Of a stretch of 6,440 bases of DNA, positions 1-6,364 are shown in pieces. Below the pieces are notes generated by a model. It had not been told where the DNA came from. It did not search any database and saw nothing but the letters and a program-made list of their open reading frames with translations. Within the stretch, counting starts at the first letter, position 1. Each line of letters opens with the position of its first letter. The position numbers and the translations under genes were made by a program. Origin of the DNA: Bacteroidota bacterium (GTDB taxonomy: Bacteria; Bacteroidota; Rhodothermia; Rhodothermales; UBA10348); the NCBI GenBank assembly GCA_004356265.1, contig SMXK01000164.1:1-6440 (forward strand). Reading direction: 5' to 3'.

Positions 1-566
1 GCACCATCGCCATGGAATATTTGCTCACCAAACCGGCTGGGGTCAAATCTGTGACCTTTATGGGGCCTCTATTGGGGACGGATCGGTGGCTCGAAGATGC
101 TGGAATACTCGTCGCTGAGTTATCCGACGAAATGCAGCAGGTCATATATGATGCGCTTGACTCGGGAGATTTTTCAACTGCAGAATTTGATGGCGCGAAC
201 ACCGAGTTTCTGTCCCGGTTTGGCACACGGTATATGCCGGAAGGTGGAATTGAAGCATGCAACGTCAAACCGCCGGGAAATTCAGGTCTGTATGAATACA
301 TGTGGGGGCCATCGGAATTCCTGTCCACTGGAACGCTTCGCGACTATGATTCTATCGATCGTTTATCTGAACTTGATTTACCGGTCTTATTCCTGGGCGG
401 TGAGTTTGACGAGGCCAGGCCCGAAACCCTTAGAGAGTATCAGGCTCTCGTTCCGGGTTCAAAAGTCGTAATCATTCCCGATGCGGGGCACGTAGTAAAT
501 GTCGACCAGCCGGAGTTATTCAATGAGGCCGTCCTGGACTTCATTCGGTCTGTTGAGATGAATTAG
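1..566 (+). CDS. pip: Proline iminopeptidase-like alpha/beta hydrolase, C-terminal part (5' truncated by window edge)
   Basis: Likely releases N-terminal proline (or another residue) from peptides; peptidase family S33, alpha/beta hydrolase fold. The reading frame is open from the first base (first complete codon at 3), and the residues TIAMEYLL just before and after the ATG at 12 match the helix that follows the GxSxGG nucleophile elbow. That ATG is therefore internal, and the catalytic Ser lies upstream of the window. Visible family marks are the cap-domain stretch around YMWGPSEF and TGTLRDYD, the strand LPVLFLGGEFDEA with the presumed catalytic Asp (codon 408-410), and DAGHVVN with the presumed catalytic His (codon 489-491), followed by a normal C-terminal helix and TAG. 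The visible part looks intact. The next gene on the same strand begins 54 bases later, so co-transcription is plausible. Localisation cannot be judged without the N-terminus. A related S33 peptidase with another substrate is the main alternative. Confidence 0.88.
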   Translation, partial: TIAMEYLLTKPAGVKSVTFMGPLLGTDRWLEDAGILVAELSDEMQQVIYDALDSGDFSTAEFDGANTEFLSRFGTRYMPEGGIEACNVKPPGNSGLYEYMWGPSEFLSTGTLRDYDSIDRLSELDLPVLFLGGEFDEARPETLREYQALVPGSKVVIIPDAGHVVNVDQPELFNEAVLDFIRSVEMN

Positions 567-620
567 CAGTCGGGTTGCGCAACTGCTCACACTACAATTT
601 CAGCGTCCAAAGCACTTGAT

Positions 621-1907
621 ATGATCAGATCACTCATACTGACTACCGCACTTCTCCTGTCAGCATGCGGAATTCCGGATAGTCCGTCTTCAGACATATC
701 AGGCGAAGAAAACCAGACACTCATTGCGCTCATAAACGTGACCGTGATTGACGGCACGGGCGCTGAACCGGTGCCTGCTCAGACTGTGTTGATCGCAGAC
801 GGACGCATTCACGAGGTCGGCCCGGCCGGGCAGGTCACCGTGCCGGACACAGCACTTGTAATTGATGCTGCCGGCAAATTTGTGATTCCAGGACTGATCG
901 ATACGCACGTTCACCTCGCCACGGATCCTTCTGGCGTTGACAATCGGGAGGCGGTCGAGAGCATGTTGGCGCTGGCGCTGGACCGGGGGATTGTATCCGT
1001 GAGAGATATGGCAGGCGACGCGCGTGCCCTTGCAGACCTCAAAAGAGATGCCCTCGTTTTCGACATCCATTCGCCGGACATTTATTACACAGCTTTGATG
1101 TCGGGCCCGGCATTTTTTACCGACCCTCGAACACACAGTGCCTCCGCGGGCCTGGCGGCCGGAGAAACACCATGGCTAAGAGCCGTAACCGACGACACCG
1201 ACCTGCTTTATGCGATTGCGGAAGCCAAAGGAACTGGTGCGACCGGTATAAAAATATACGCTTCCCTCGGCCCGGCTGAGATCGATCGAATTACTGCTGA
1301 GGCGCATCAGCAAAATATGGAGGTATGGTCGCACGGCGTCATAGACCCGGCGGGTCCGCGCGATGCCGTGGCCTCAGGAGTAGATGTTCTTTCCCACATC
1401 AGCCATCTCAGATGGGCAGCTGAAGACAGTGTTTTTTCGAATACGGATTCGACATTCTGGAGCCTCCCTGTGTCGGACCACCGGATTACCGAATTTCTTG
1501 ATTCGGTTTTGAAGGCTGGTACCATGCTCGATCCAACCTTACTCCTGTATATAATCGACCCCGACCGACCGATGACTGCTTCCAAGCACGATTGGGTGAT
1601 AAATGTAACAAGGGCCGCGTACCAGGCAGGGATCGTAATATCTACCGGAACCGATACCGATGGAGAGATTGCCACTCTGGACGAAATTTTTCTGATGGTG
1701 AACGAGGTAGGCATGTCGCCCCTGGATGCTCTCACAGCAGCAACGCTGAATGGTGCGAAAGTGATTGGTATTGAAAATGAAACGGGATCAATCACTGTTG
1801 GAAAATATGCCGATCTAGTTTTACTCCATGAAGATCCGACGGTCGACATTTCGAATCTGCAGTCCCTGTTTATGGTTATTAAGAAAGGCCGCATCGTCGT
1901 CAAATAG
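621..1907 (+). CDS. Lipoprotein metal-dependent amidohydrolase (imidazolonepropionase/prolidase-like)
   Basis: A 428-residue amidohydrolase-superfamily enzyme, probably hydrolysing an amide bond in a small substrate such as a dipeptide; the substrate is not readable from sequence. Residues 1-16 form a lipoprotein signal with lipobox L13-S-A-C16, so the mature protein should be lipid-anchored at a membrane. Residues about 35-85 form the small beta domain (VTVIDGTG). GLIDTHVH gives metal ligands H96 and H98, K211 in GIKIY is the likely carboxylated bridging lysine, H238 (WSHG) and H259 (LSHI) are further ligands, and D345 in STGTD is the catalytic Asp. LDALTAATLNGAKVIG and GKYADLVLL close the fold. 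All expected metal residues are present and length is normal for the family. ATG 621 is chosen because it begins the lipoprotein signal; no Shine-Dalgarno is seen before it. Relatives include Xaa-Pro dipeptidases, which would suit the iminopeptidase upstream, but that link is inference. Confidence 0.9.
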   Translation: MIRSLILTTALLLSACGIPDSPSSDISGEENQTLIALINVTVIDGTGAEPVPAQTVLIADGRIHEVGPAGQVTVPDTALVIDAAGKFVIPGLIDTHVHLATDPSGVDNREAVESMLALALDRGIVSVRDMAGDARALADLKRDALVFDIHSPDIYYTALMSGPAFFTDPRTHSASAGLAAGETPWLRAVTDDTDLLYAIAEAKGTGATGIKIYASLGPAEIDRITAEAHQQNMEVWSHGVIDPAGPRDAVASGVDVLSHISHLRWAAEDSVFSNTDSTFWSLPVSDHRITEFLDSVLKAGTMLDPTLLLYIIDPDRPMTASKHDWVINVTRAAYQAGIVISTGTDTDGEIATLDEIFLMVNEVGMSPLDALTAATLNGAKVIGIENETGSITVGKYADLVLLHEDPTVDISNLQSLFMVIKKGRIVVK

Positions 1908-2019
1908 CTCGTCTTCGGGACACTCACATCACATCTTTATCACAGATTCGTGACATCTCTCCCTAGAATTCGTCCGTACGAGAGGGCGAAACCAGGAGAA
2001 AAAGTTCACCTAACAATCT

Positions 2020-2024
2020 GGAGG
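2020..2024 (+). promoter_or_regulatory. Strong Shine-Dalgarno GGAGG that decides the start of the repeat-tail gene
   Basis: GGAGG ends immediately before an ATG at 2025 (spacing zero, unusable) and lies six bases upstream of the in-frame ATG at 2031, which is good spacing. It therefore points to 2031 as the start. It is the only clear Shine-Dalgarno motif in front of a gene in this window. Confidence 0.75.
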
Positions 2025-2030
2025 ATGAAG

Positions 2031-2525
2031 ATGAATACCAGAAAGAAATACCAGAAGCGACTTGCGGGAATCTGCATTTCTGCACTGGTGGCGATCACGT
2101 TTACACTGACTGTTGAAGCTCAAGACAGGACGACTCAACAGAGAGAGCAGGGAAGCCTGAAGACGTTGGATGAGATGCCGGATACGGCGGCCAAGTTCAC
2201 GCTGAACAACGGAAGGGAGATGTATTTCCTTGACGGCGAATTGTACACGTTTGCCGACAGGAACTCAGCGTTTGTGGTCGTTCCGATGGACCGAATTGCC
2301 GCGCGAATGAATGTCGTCCGGAAAAACACGACGCGCCGGTGGTATGCTCAAAAACGGTTCGTCCAAAAGCGGTACACTCAAAAACGATTCGCTTCAAAAC
2401 GACACGCCCAAAAGCGGTACGCCAAAAAACGATATACCTCAGGACGATTCGCCTCAAAAAGAAACATTAAAAAGCGACACGCCCAGTGGCACAAGAAGCA
2501 CCGCCTGTGTTTTCATCAGGGTTAG
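2031..2525 (+). CDS. Small secreted protein of unknown family with a basic pentapeptide-repeat tail
   Basis: A 164-residue protein that I do not recognise. Residues 1-30 are a classical signal peptide: basic MNTRKKYQKR, a hydrophobic core, and VEA before QD as a likely cleavage site. Residues about 53-97 form a small unassigned segment (KFTLNNGREMYFLDGELYTF) that could be a beta structure. Residues 106-150 are nine pentapeptides of pattern [A/T/V/I]-[Q/S/K]-K-R-[F/Y/H], with a degraded tenth and a last stretch rich in His and Lys. After D87 there is no acidic residue, while Lys and Arg number more than twenty, so the tail is a polycation. ATG 2031 is preferred over 2025 and over more distal in-frame starts because of the Shine-Dalgarno position and because it gives a clean signal peptide. 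The gene ends just before a strong hairpin and is convergent with the next gene. Binding of an acidic polymer (nucleic acid, acidic polysaccharide, lipopolysaccharide) is a guess from charge only. Confidence 0.72.
   Translation: MNTRKKYQKRLAGICISALVAITFTLTVEAQDRTTQQREQGSLKTLDEMPDTAAKFTLNNGREMYFLDGELYTFADRNSAFVVVPMDRIAARMNVVRKNTTRRWYAQKRFVQKRYTQKRFASKRHAQKRYAKKRYTSGRFASKRNIKKRHAQWHKKHRLCFHQG
2346..2495 (+). repeat. Degenerate 15-base tandem repeat, nine clear units plus a tenth decayed one
   Basis: Units begin at 2346, 2361, 2376, 2391, 2406, 2421, 2436, 2451 and 2466, each close to nnyCAAAARCGRTWC, with a poorly matching unit at 2481. Period is exactly 15 with no insertions, so the reading frame is kept through the array. 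In the frame of the surrounding gene the fourth codon of each of the nine units is Arg (CGG, CGA or AGA) and the third is Lys (AAA or AAG) in eight of nine. Most of the change at those codons is thus silent in that frame only, which supports that frame as coding. Confidence 0.85.
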
Positions 2526-2532
2526 GGGTTCA

Positions 2533-2566
2533 TCAACCCGGCTCACTCGAATGTGAGCCGGGTTGA
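2533..2566. terminator. Perfect 14-bp hairpin between convergent genes, probable bidirectional terminator
   Basis: Arms 2533-2546 and 2553-2566 are exact reverse complements around a six-base loop (TCGAAT). The stem is GC-rich in its middle. It starts eight bases after the stop of the repeat-tail gene and lies 26 bases beyond the stop of the minus-strand gene. Neither side carries a run of T, so it is not a textbook intrinsic terminator. Position between two gene ends is the main support. Confidence 0.72.
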
Positions 2567-2591
2567 GACTTCAAAAACTGGGGCTAACGAC

Positions 2592-4994
2592 CTAGATATC
2601 TACAGATCGTTTTTTCAGTAGAAACAAGCCTTCTCCCCGGCTGCTCACAGCAATAATGCCACTTTTGAAGTACGGGTAATTGCTCCACGATCCGCCGAAA
2701 CCGGCCTTGTCTTCTCCGCCCGGAGTTGTATCAAAATGCCCGACTTCAACCGGGTTTTCAGGATCAGAAATGTCCAGAATTCTAAGGCCGGCCTGGTAGT
2801 TGGACTGATACATCAGGTTTCCGCGAATGTACAGATTATGATCGCTCGCTTTTGAATCGAGCATAAATTCGCCGACCAGGGTCGGGTCTCCGAGCTCCCT
2901 GACATCCCAGATCAGCGTCCTGGTCTGATCCACGATTCCCGTCATTTCGTCCAGCTCATCATTCATGTAGAAATAGCTGTGATCTTCGCTCAGCCAACCC
3001 TGGTGTGTGTATGCCTGGTTCGGGTAACTGGTGTGCGCCAACGTCGTGGGGCTATCTTTATCTGTCACGTCTGCAATAATGAATGAAGATCCGTTTGATG
3101 TAAAACAAATCTCACGACCCGAGTAATTCGTGTCCGCACCGCGATAAACAACACACTGCGAATCATGAGTACCGCCTGCTTCCGCAAGCGAATAACACCC
3201 TGCAAATGTTGGATTCGTCGGATCTTGTATGTTTATCATGTGAAGCTGACCGCCACATGTCTCCCCACCTGAGCGATTCCCGACGGCGTATGCAAAACCA
3301 GTTTCTTCATTGATCACCATGTTGTGCGTCGAATTTACGCCTGAGTAATGCGCCGTTTCTTCGAATGTTACCGGCATGTCTTCAGGATCAACATCTCTCA
3401 ACTGGCGCAGGTCGAATATCTGAACCCCGTGTTCTCCGGCACCGTCCGCTACTATAAAAGCATGGTCTTTATACACTTTCACGTCGCGCCATGCGCTGCC
3501 CGGTGATTTCGACGTTTTCATCAGTTGCCCGACATATACGGGGTAACTCGGATTGCTGATATCTACAAAAGAGACACCTTCTGTCCGCGCCTGTAGTACC
3601 CACTCTTTACCCGTTTCAGGATCTTCCCATCCCCATATATCAGTCATTTTTACGCCGCGATCTGACGTCAGCTCAGTCAGTGACATAAATGAGACCAGAT
3701 CCACGTCCTCACAGGCAAAAATACCAGCCTCGCCATCGGTGCAGTCAACCTGCTCGCCATACATCGAGGCCAAACGCTGGACCTCCGCAGCCAATAAGCC
3801 AGCAGGCTCCCAATTTCCTCCGGCCGAATTTCTCTCGAACACATTGGAAACGCCTTCCTCATAATCGGCACTCGGCGAACCTACGGAAAGCACATTTCCA
3901 GAGGCAGCCACAGCCATTCCAAAACTACCCGCGCTCCGGGTATCAGGTGCCGTTATCCTGGTCATAGATAGACCGCTTGATCCGAGAGAGGCTGCAAAAA
4001 CGCTGCCCCGGGCCCCAATCATGATATCATCTCCAGATACGACTACCGTCGAGCCAAACGCTCCCGTCTTTCTGCTTCCGTCTGCAGGCTCCGTTTCCTG
4101 CAGGACATCCATATAGGAAAAACTACCGTCGCGTAACATTTCGTAAGCTACAACGCCGCCAAAGTTGGCTTGCCTTGGAGCCCCGATAAGAAGGTGTTGT
4201 CGATGCAGTGCGATCGAGGTACCCAGACTTGCTCCAGCGGTCAGGGATTCGGGCGACAGTACATCCGACCGCTCCCATGTGCCGTTAAACGTATTCATCC
4301 GGAAAACGTGTACGGCTCCCTTCCGACCATTCTGAAGTGTAGCGCCCACGAAAAAGGTATTATTGTTTGCGGCGATACTCCATCCAAACCCATCCCCACC
4401 GTCTTCATTGCCGCTGTCGAAAATGGCCTTTTCTGCCCAGCCCGTTCCTTGCAGATGAAATACATGGACAGCGCCGGTTCGAGTCTCGCTATTATAAGAT
4501 GTAACCAGAATTCGCTGGCCGGACACGGCAATTGTGCTGTTCCGCATTCCCCCGCGTGCGTACGCCCCACCAAATTCATATCCCTCGGCCAGAGTCGGCG
4601 AAAGTTTACCCGCCTCTACCCACGTGCCGTCAGCGTCCTTCTTGAATACGTACGCAGCACCGATTCCCGGAGCCCCTACGATCACCATTCCGCGACCGGC
4701 AAAAACAGAGCGACCAAAATGATCACCCAACATGCCATCTGAAGCGCTAAGACTCTGTGACTCAGTCCACGAACCGGATGTATCTTTTTTATAAACGTGG
4801 ACGATGCCAGCGGGCTTGTCACCAGTGGGCCAGCCGACCGGAGACAATCCGACAAAAACTTCGCCGTCCAAAACGGCCGCTGCGCCACCGAATCCTCCAT
4901 CCAACACATAAGAGCTGGTGGGCGAGGTCTGAGCCGGGGCAATCTGAACAACCAGCAATGTGGAAAACAGTAGGAGCAGGAATCGTTTTTTCAT
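2592..4994 (-). CDS. Secreted FG-GAP repeat and choice-of-anchor B family protein
   Basis: An 800-residue exported protein of unknown biochemical role. ATG 4994 is chosen because it starts a typical signal peptide (KKR, then a Leu-rich core, cleavage near APA-QT at 21/22); the open frame continues to a TTG at 5093, but those 33 residues have no signal character. Residues about 30-402 hold seven FG-GAP-like blades with FG or LG turns near 35, 93, 141, 203, 257, 313 and 358, each followed by motifs such as VGAP and VHVF and a Trp, suggesting a seven-bladed propeller. Residues about 407-795 match the choice-of-anchor B family: a Cys pair (C418, C428) around VDLVSF, then SDRGVKMTDIWGW, WRDVKVYKDHAFIV and several LVIVD-like strands (FVDISNP, IFDLRQL, LRILDIS). 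Conserved-looking His are H557, H610, H664 and H719. The protein stops right after the last strand, with no type IX sorting domain, PEP-CTERM or membrane segment. The gene lies 99 bases downstream of rsgA on the same strand, and no Shine-Dalgarno is clear. Confidence 0.88.
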   Translation of the reverse strand: MKKRFLLLLFSTLLVVQIAPAQTSPTSSYVLDGGFGGAAAVLDGEVFVGLSPVGWPTGDKPAGIVHVYKKDTSGSWTESQSLSASDGMLGDHFGRSVFAGRGMVIVGAPGIGAAYVFKKDADGTWVEAGKLSPTLAEGYEFGGAYARGGMRNSTIAVSGQRILVTSYNSETRTGAVHVFHLQGTGWAEKAIFDSGNEDGGDGFGWSIAANNNTFFVGATLQNGRKGAVHVFRMNTFNGTWERSDVLSPESLTAGASLGTSIALHRQHLLIGAPRQANFGGVVAYEMLRDGSFSYMDVLQETEPADGSRKTGAFGSTVVVSGDDIMIGARGSVFAASLGSSGLSMTRITAPDTRSAGSFGMAVAASGNVLSVGSPSADYEEGVSNVFERNSAGGNWEPAGLLAAEVQRLASMYGEQVDCTDGEAGIFACEDVDLVSFMSLTELTSDRGVKMTDIWGWEDPETGKEWVLQARTEGVSFVDISNPSYPVYVGQLMKTSKSPGSAWRDVKVYKDHAFIVADGAGEHGVQIFDLRQLRDVDPEDMPVTFEETAHYSGVNSTHNMVINEETGFAYAVGNRSGGETCGGQLHMINIQDPTNPTFAGCYSLAEAGGTHDSQCVVYRGADTNYSGREICFTSNGSSFIIADVTDKDSPTTLAHTSYPNQAYTHQGWLSEDHSYFYMNDELDEMTGIVDQTRTLIWDVRELGDPTLVGEFMLDSKASDHNLYIRGNLMYQSNYQAGLRILDISDPENPVEVGHFDTTPGGEDKAGFGGSWSNYPYFKSGIIAVSSRGEGLFLLKKRSVDI

Positions 4995-5093
4995 CGGCTC
5001 TAGCGCAAGTTTGTGTGGTACATGAATTTCAGTTCGCGTAAAGAAATGCTCGCGAAGACTACCGTGGGGATTCGAAATACGGTTCGAGGACAA

Positions 5094-6173
5094 CTACTTC
5101 AGCTTCCGATTGTTTTGCTGGATGCTTTTGTACAATTTCCCGAGAGATTTGTCGTGTTTTCGAAGTTCAAACGTCGATTCCGTTTTGCGGCGATCCAGAT
5201 ACGCGACTTCCTTGCGTAATTTCAAAAAGCTGTTGAAGCGCGCTTCATCCAGCTCACCGTCCGCCAGGGCCCGCTGAACAGCACATCCCGGTTCGGATTC
5301 ATGTGAACAATCTTTAAACCGACATTCTGAAGCTATTTTTTCGATCTCCGAAAACGAATCCCCGATAGAGTTCTCATCCGACCAGAGCTGTAATTCTCTC
5401 ATCCCGGGAGTATCGATGATCATGCCGCCTCCGGGTAGAAAAATCATTTCCCGGTGCGTTGTAGTGTGCCGGCCCCGGCTGTCGTCTTCCCGGACATCGC
5501 CAGTTTTTACGAGGTCTTCTCCGGATAGCGCATTTATGATGGTCGATTCTCCGGTGCCTGAAGACCCGAGCAATACCGCGGTCGTTCCTGCCATCATATA
5601 CGTTCTAAGCTGTTGAACCCCCGTCCCCTCCCGAGCGCTGATTCGGATCACGTCCACACCGGGGGCAATGTCTTCGACGGACGCCTGAATATCATCCGGG
5701 TTGTCGGCAAGGTCTACCTTGTTCAGTACGATGACCGGCAACGCCCCGCTGTTCCATGCTGTTGTTAAATACCGCTCGATTCTGCGCAGGTTGAATTCGT
5801 GATCGAGTCCGGTTACGAGAAAGGCCACATCAATATTGGATACTATGACCTGCTCGCTGGTAACCTCGCCAGGCACTTTCCTGGAAAACGTGCCCTTTCG
5901 GCTCAATACAAAATGAATGGTAGCCGCTGATTCCTCTGGTCTGGGCGAAATAATTATCCAGTCTCCTACAACGGGATATTCAGAATTGTGGGTAGCGTCG
6001 TGGCAAAATTTCCCTGACAGGGCAGCCGTTAACACAACATGTTCTGTTTGAACCTGAAATCGATCCCGGTCCTGCCGGATCACACGTGCGCAAATGGAAT
6101 CCGGAAATTGCCCGAACAGTTCCGCTGCTTCCTCGAGCTGAGATTTTGAAATACCAAGATCCTTCAGGTGCAT
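5094..6173 (-). CDS. rsgA: Ribosome small-subunit-dependent GTPase RsgA (long type) with a Glu in the P-loop
   Basis: RsgA is a circularly permuted GTPase that binds the 30S subunit late in assembly and couples GTP hydrolysis to release of maturation factors; it is cytoplasmic. The 359-residue product shows the family order: OB-fold (about 25-100), G4 NKVD (151-154), G5 SAR (179-181), the P-loop region (203-211), RHTTTH (235-240), G3 DTPGM (254-258), and a zinc site C284, C289, H291, C297. It belongs to the longer subgroup with a basic C-terminal helical tail. Anomaly: the P-loop reads GSSGTGEST, so the invariant Lys is E209 (codon 5547-5549 on the minus strand, GAA), while all other motifs are intact. 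This predicts poor GTP binding unless it is a sequencing error (one base from AAA). ATG 6173 gives a normal N-terminus without a clear Shine-Dalgarno. The gene is divergent from the right-edge gene. Confidence 0.95.
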   Translation of the reverse strand: MHLKDLGISKSQLEEAAELFGQFPDSICARVIRQDRDRFQVQTEHVVLTAALSGKFCHDATHNSEYPVVGDWIIISPRPEESAATIHFVLSRKGTFSRKVPGEVTSEQVIVSNIDVAFLVTGLDHEFNLRRIERYLTTAWNSGALPVIVLNKVDLADNPDDIQASVEDIAPGVDVIRISAREGTGVQQLRTYMMAGTTAVLLGSSGTGESTIINALSGEDLVKTGDVREDDSRGRHTTTHREMIFLPGGGMIIDTPGMRELQLWSDENSIGDSFSEIEKIASECRFKDCSHESEPGCAVQRALADGELDEARFNSFLKLRKEVAYLDRRKTESTFELRKHDKSLGKLYKSIQQNNRKLK

Positions 6174-6192
6174 AAGTTACTCGGGTTCACAA

Positions 6193-6276
6193 GGTTAACA
6201 GAGTCGGCCGCTGACGTACCGGATTCTTCAAAATAAGAAACGAGTGTTGACGATCGAAGGGCCGCTCTGTTACACC
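6193..6276. repeat. Imperfect inverted repeat with 17-base arms around 50 bases, in a divergent intergenic region
   Basis: Left arm 6193-6209 and right arm 6260-6276 pair as GGT/ACC, TAACAGAG/CTCTGTTA and CGGCC/GGCCG: 16 pairs, with one unpaired base in each arm (6204 and 6273). The repeat ends 19 bases before the rsgA start and lies 88 bases before the right-edge gene. It could be a pair of operator half-sites, a leader RNA hairpin, or ends of a small non-autonomous element; no flanking duplication is visible. The structure is seen directly, the role is not known. Confidence 0.55.
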
Positions 6277-6364
6277 GATTCCTCACAGAAAACGGACGGA
6301 ACTGAAGCGATTAACATAGTATGCTTATTCCGTCGTACACGAACGAATATCACTCTTCTGACTC

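Noticed and set aside
565..587. Hairpin AGCAGT/ACTGCT after the iminopeptidase stop as a terminator, with the inner palindrome GTTGCGCAAC
   Set aside because: Only a six-base stem with an 11-base loop and no T run; too weak to claim.
1307..1927. Long minus-strand open frame over the amidohydrolase
   Set aside because: It lies opposite a gene with complete family motifs and shows no recognisable domain; also the case for 699-1136.
1964..1969. TAGAAT as a -10 box for the repeat-tail gene
   Set aside because: No -35 match at suitable spacing, and a six-base match alone is expected by chance; a promoter in this gap is likely but cannot be placed.
1950..2030. Longer upstream starts for the repeat-tail gene
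   Set aside because: The extra residues are not signal-like, and the Shine-Dalgarno position fits ATG 2031.
2346..2495. CRISPR array
   Set aside because: Units are contiguous 15-base degenerate repeats without spacers and lie in frame inside a gene.
4170..4742. Plus-strand open frame of 190 codons inside the choice-of-anchor B gene
   Set aside because: It is antisense to the FG-GAP blades, which are clearly coding, and its translation looks random in composition.
5033..5056. Six-base inverted repeat TTCGCG/CGCGAA between rsgA and the next gene
   Set aside because: Short stem, 12-base loop and no T run; no support for a terminator or operator.
4995..5093. In-frame N-terminal extension of the choice-of-anchor B protein from a TTG at 5093
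   Set aside because: It would put 33 polar residues before a textbook signal peptide and abut the rsgA stop; ATG 4994 fits export and family pattern.
6247..6275. TTGACG with 17-base spacing to TTACAC as a promoter for the right-edge gene
   Set aside because: The -35 is good but the -10 matches only two of six bases, and the promoter consensus of this phylum may differ.
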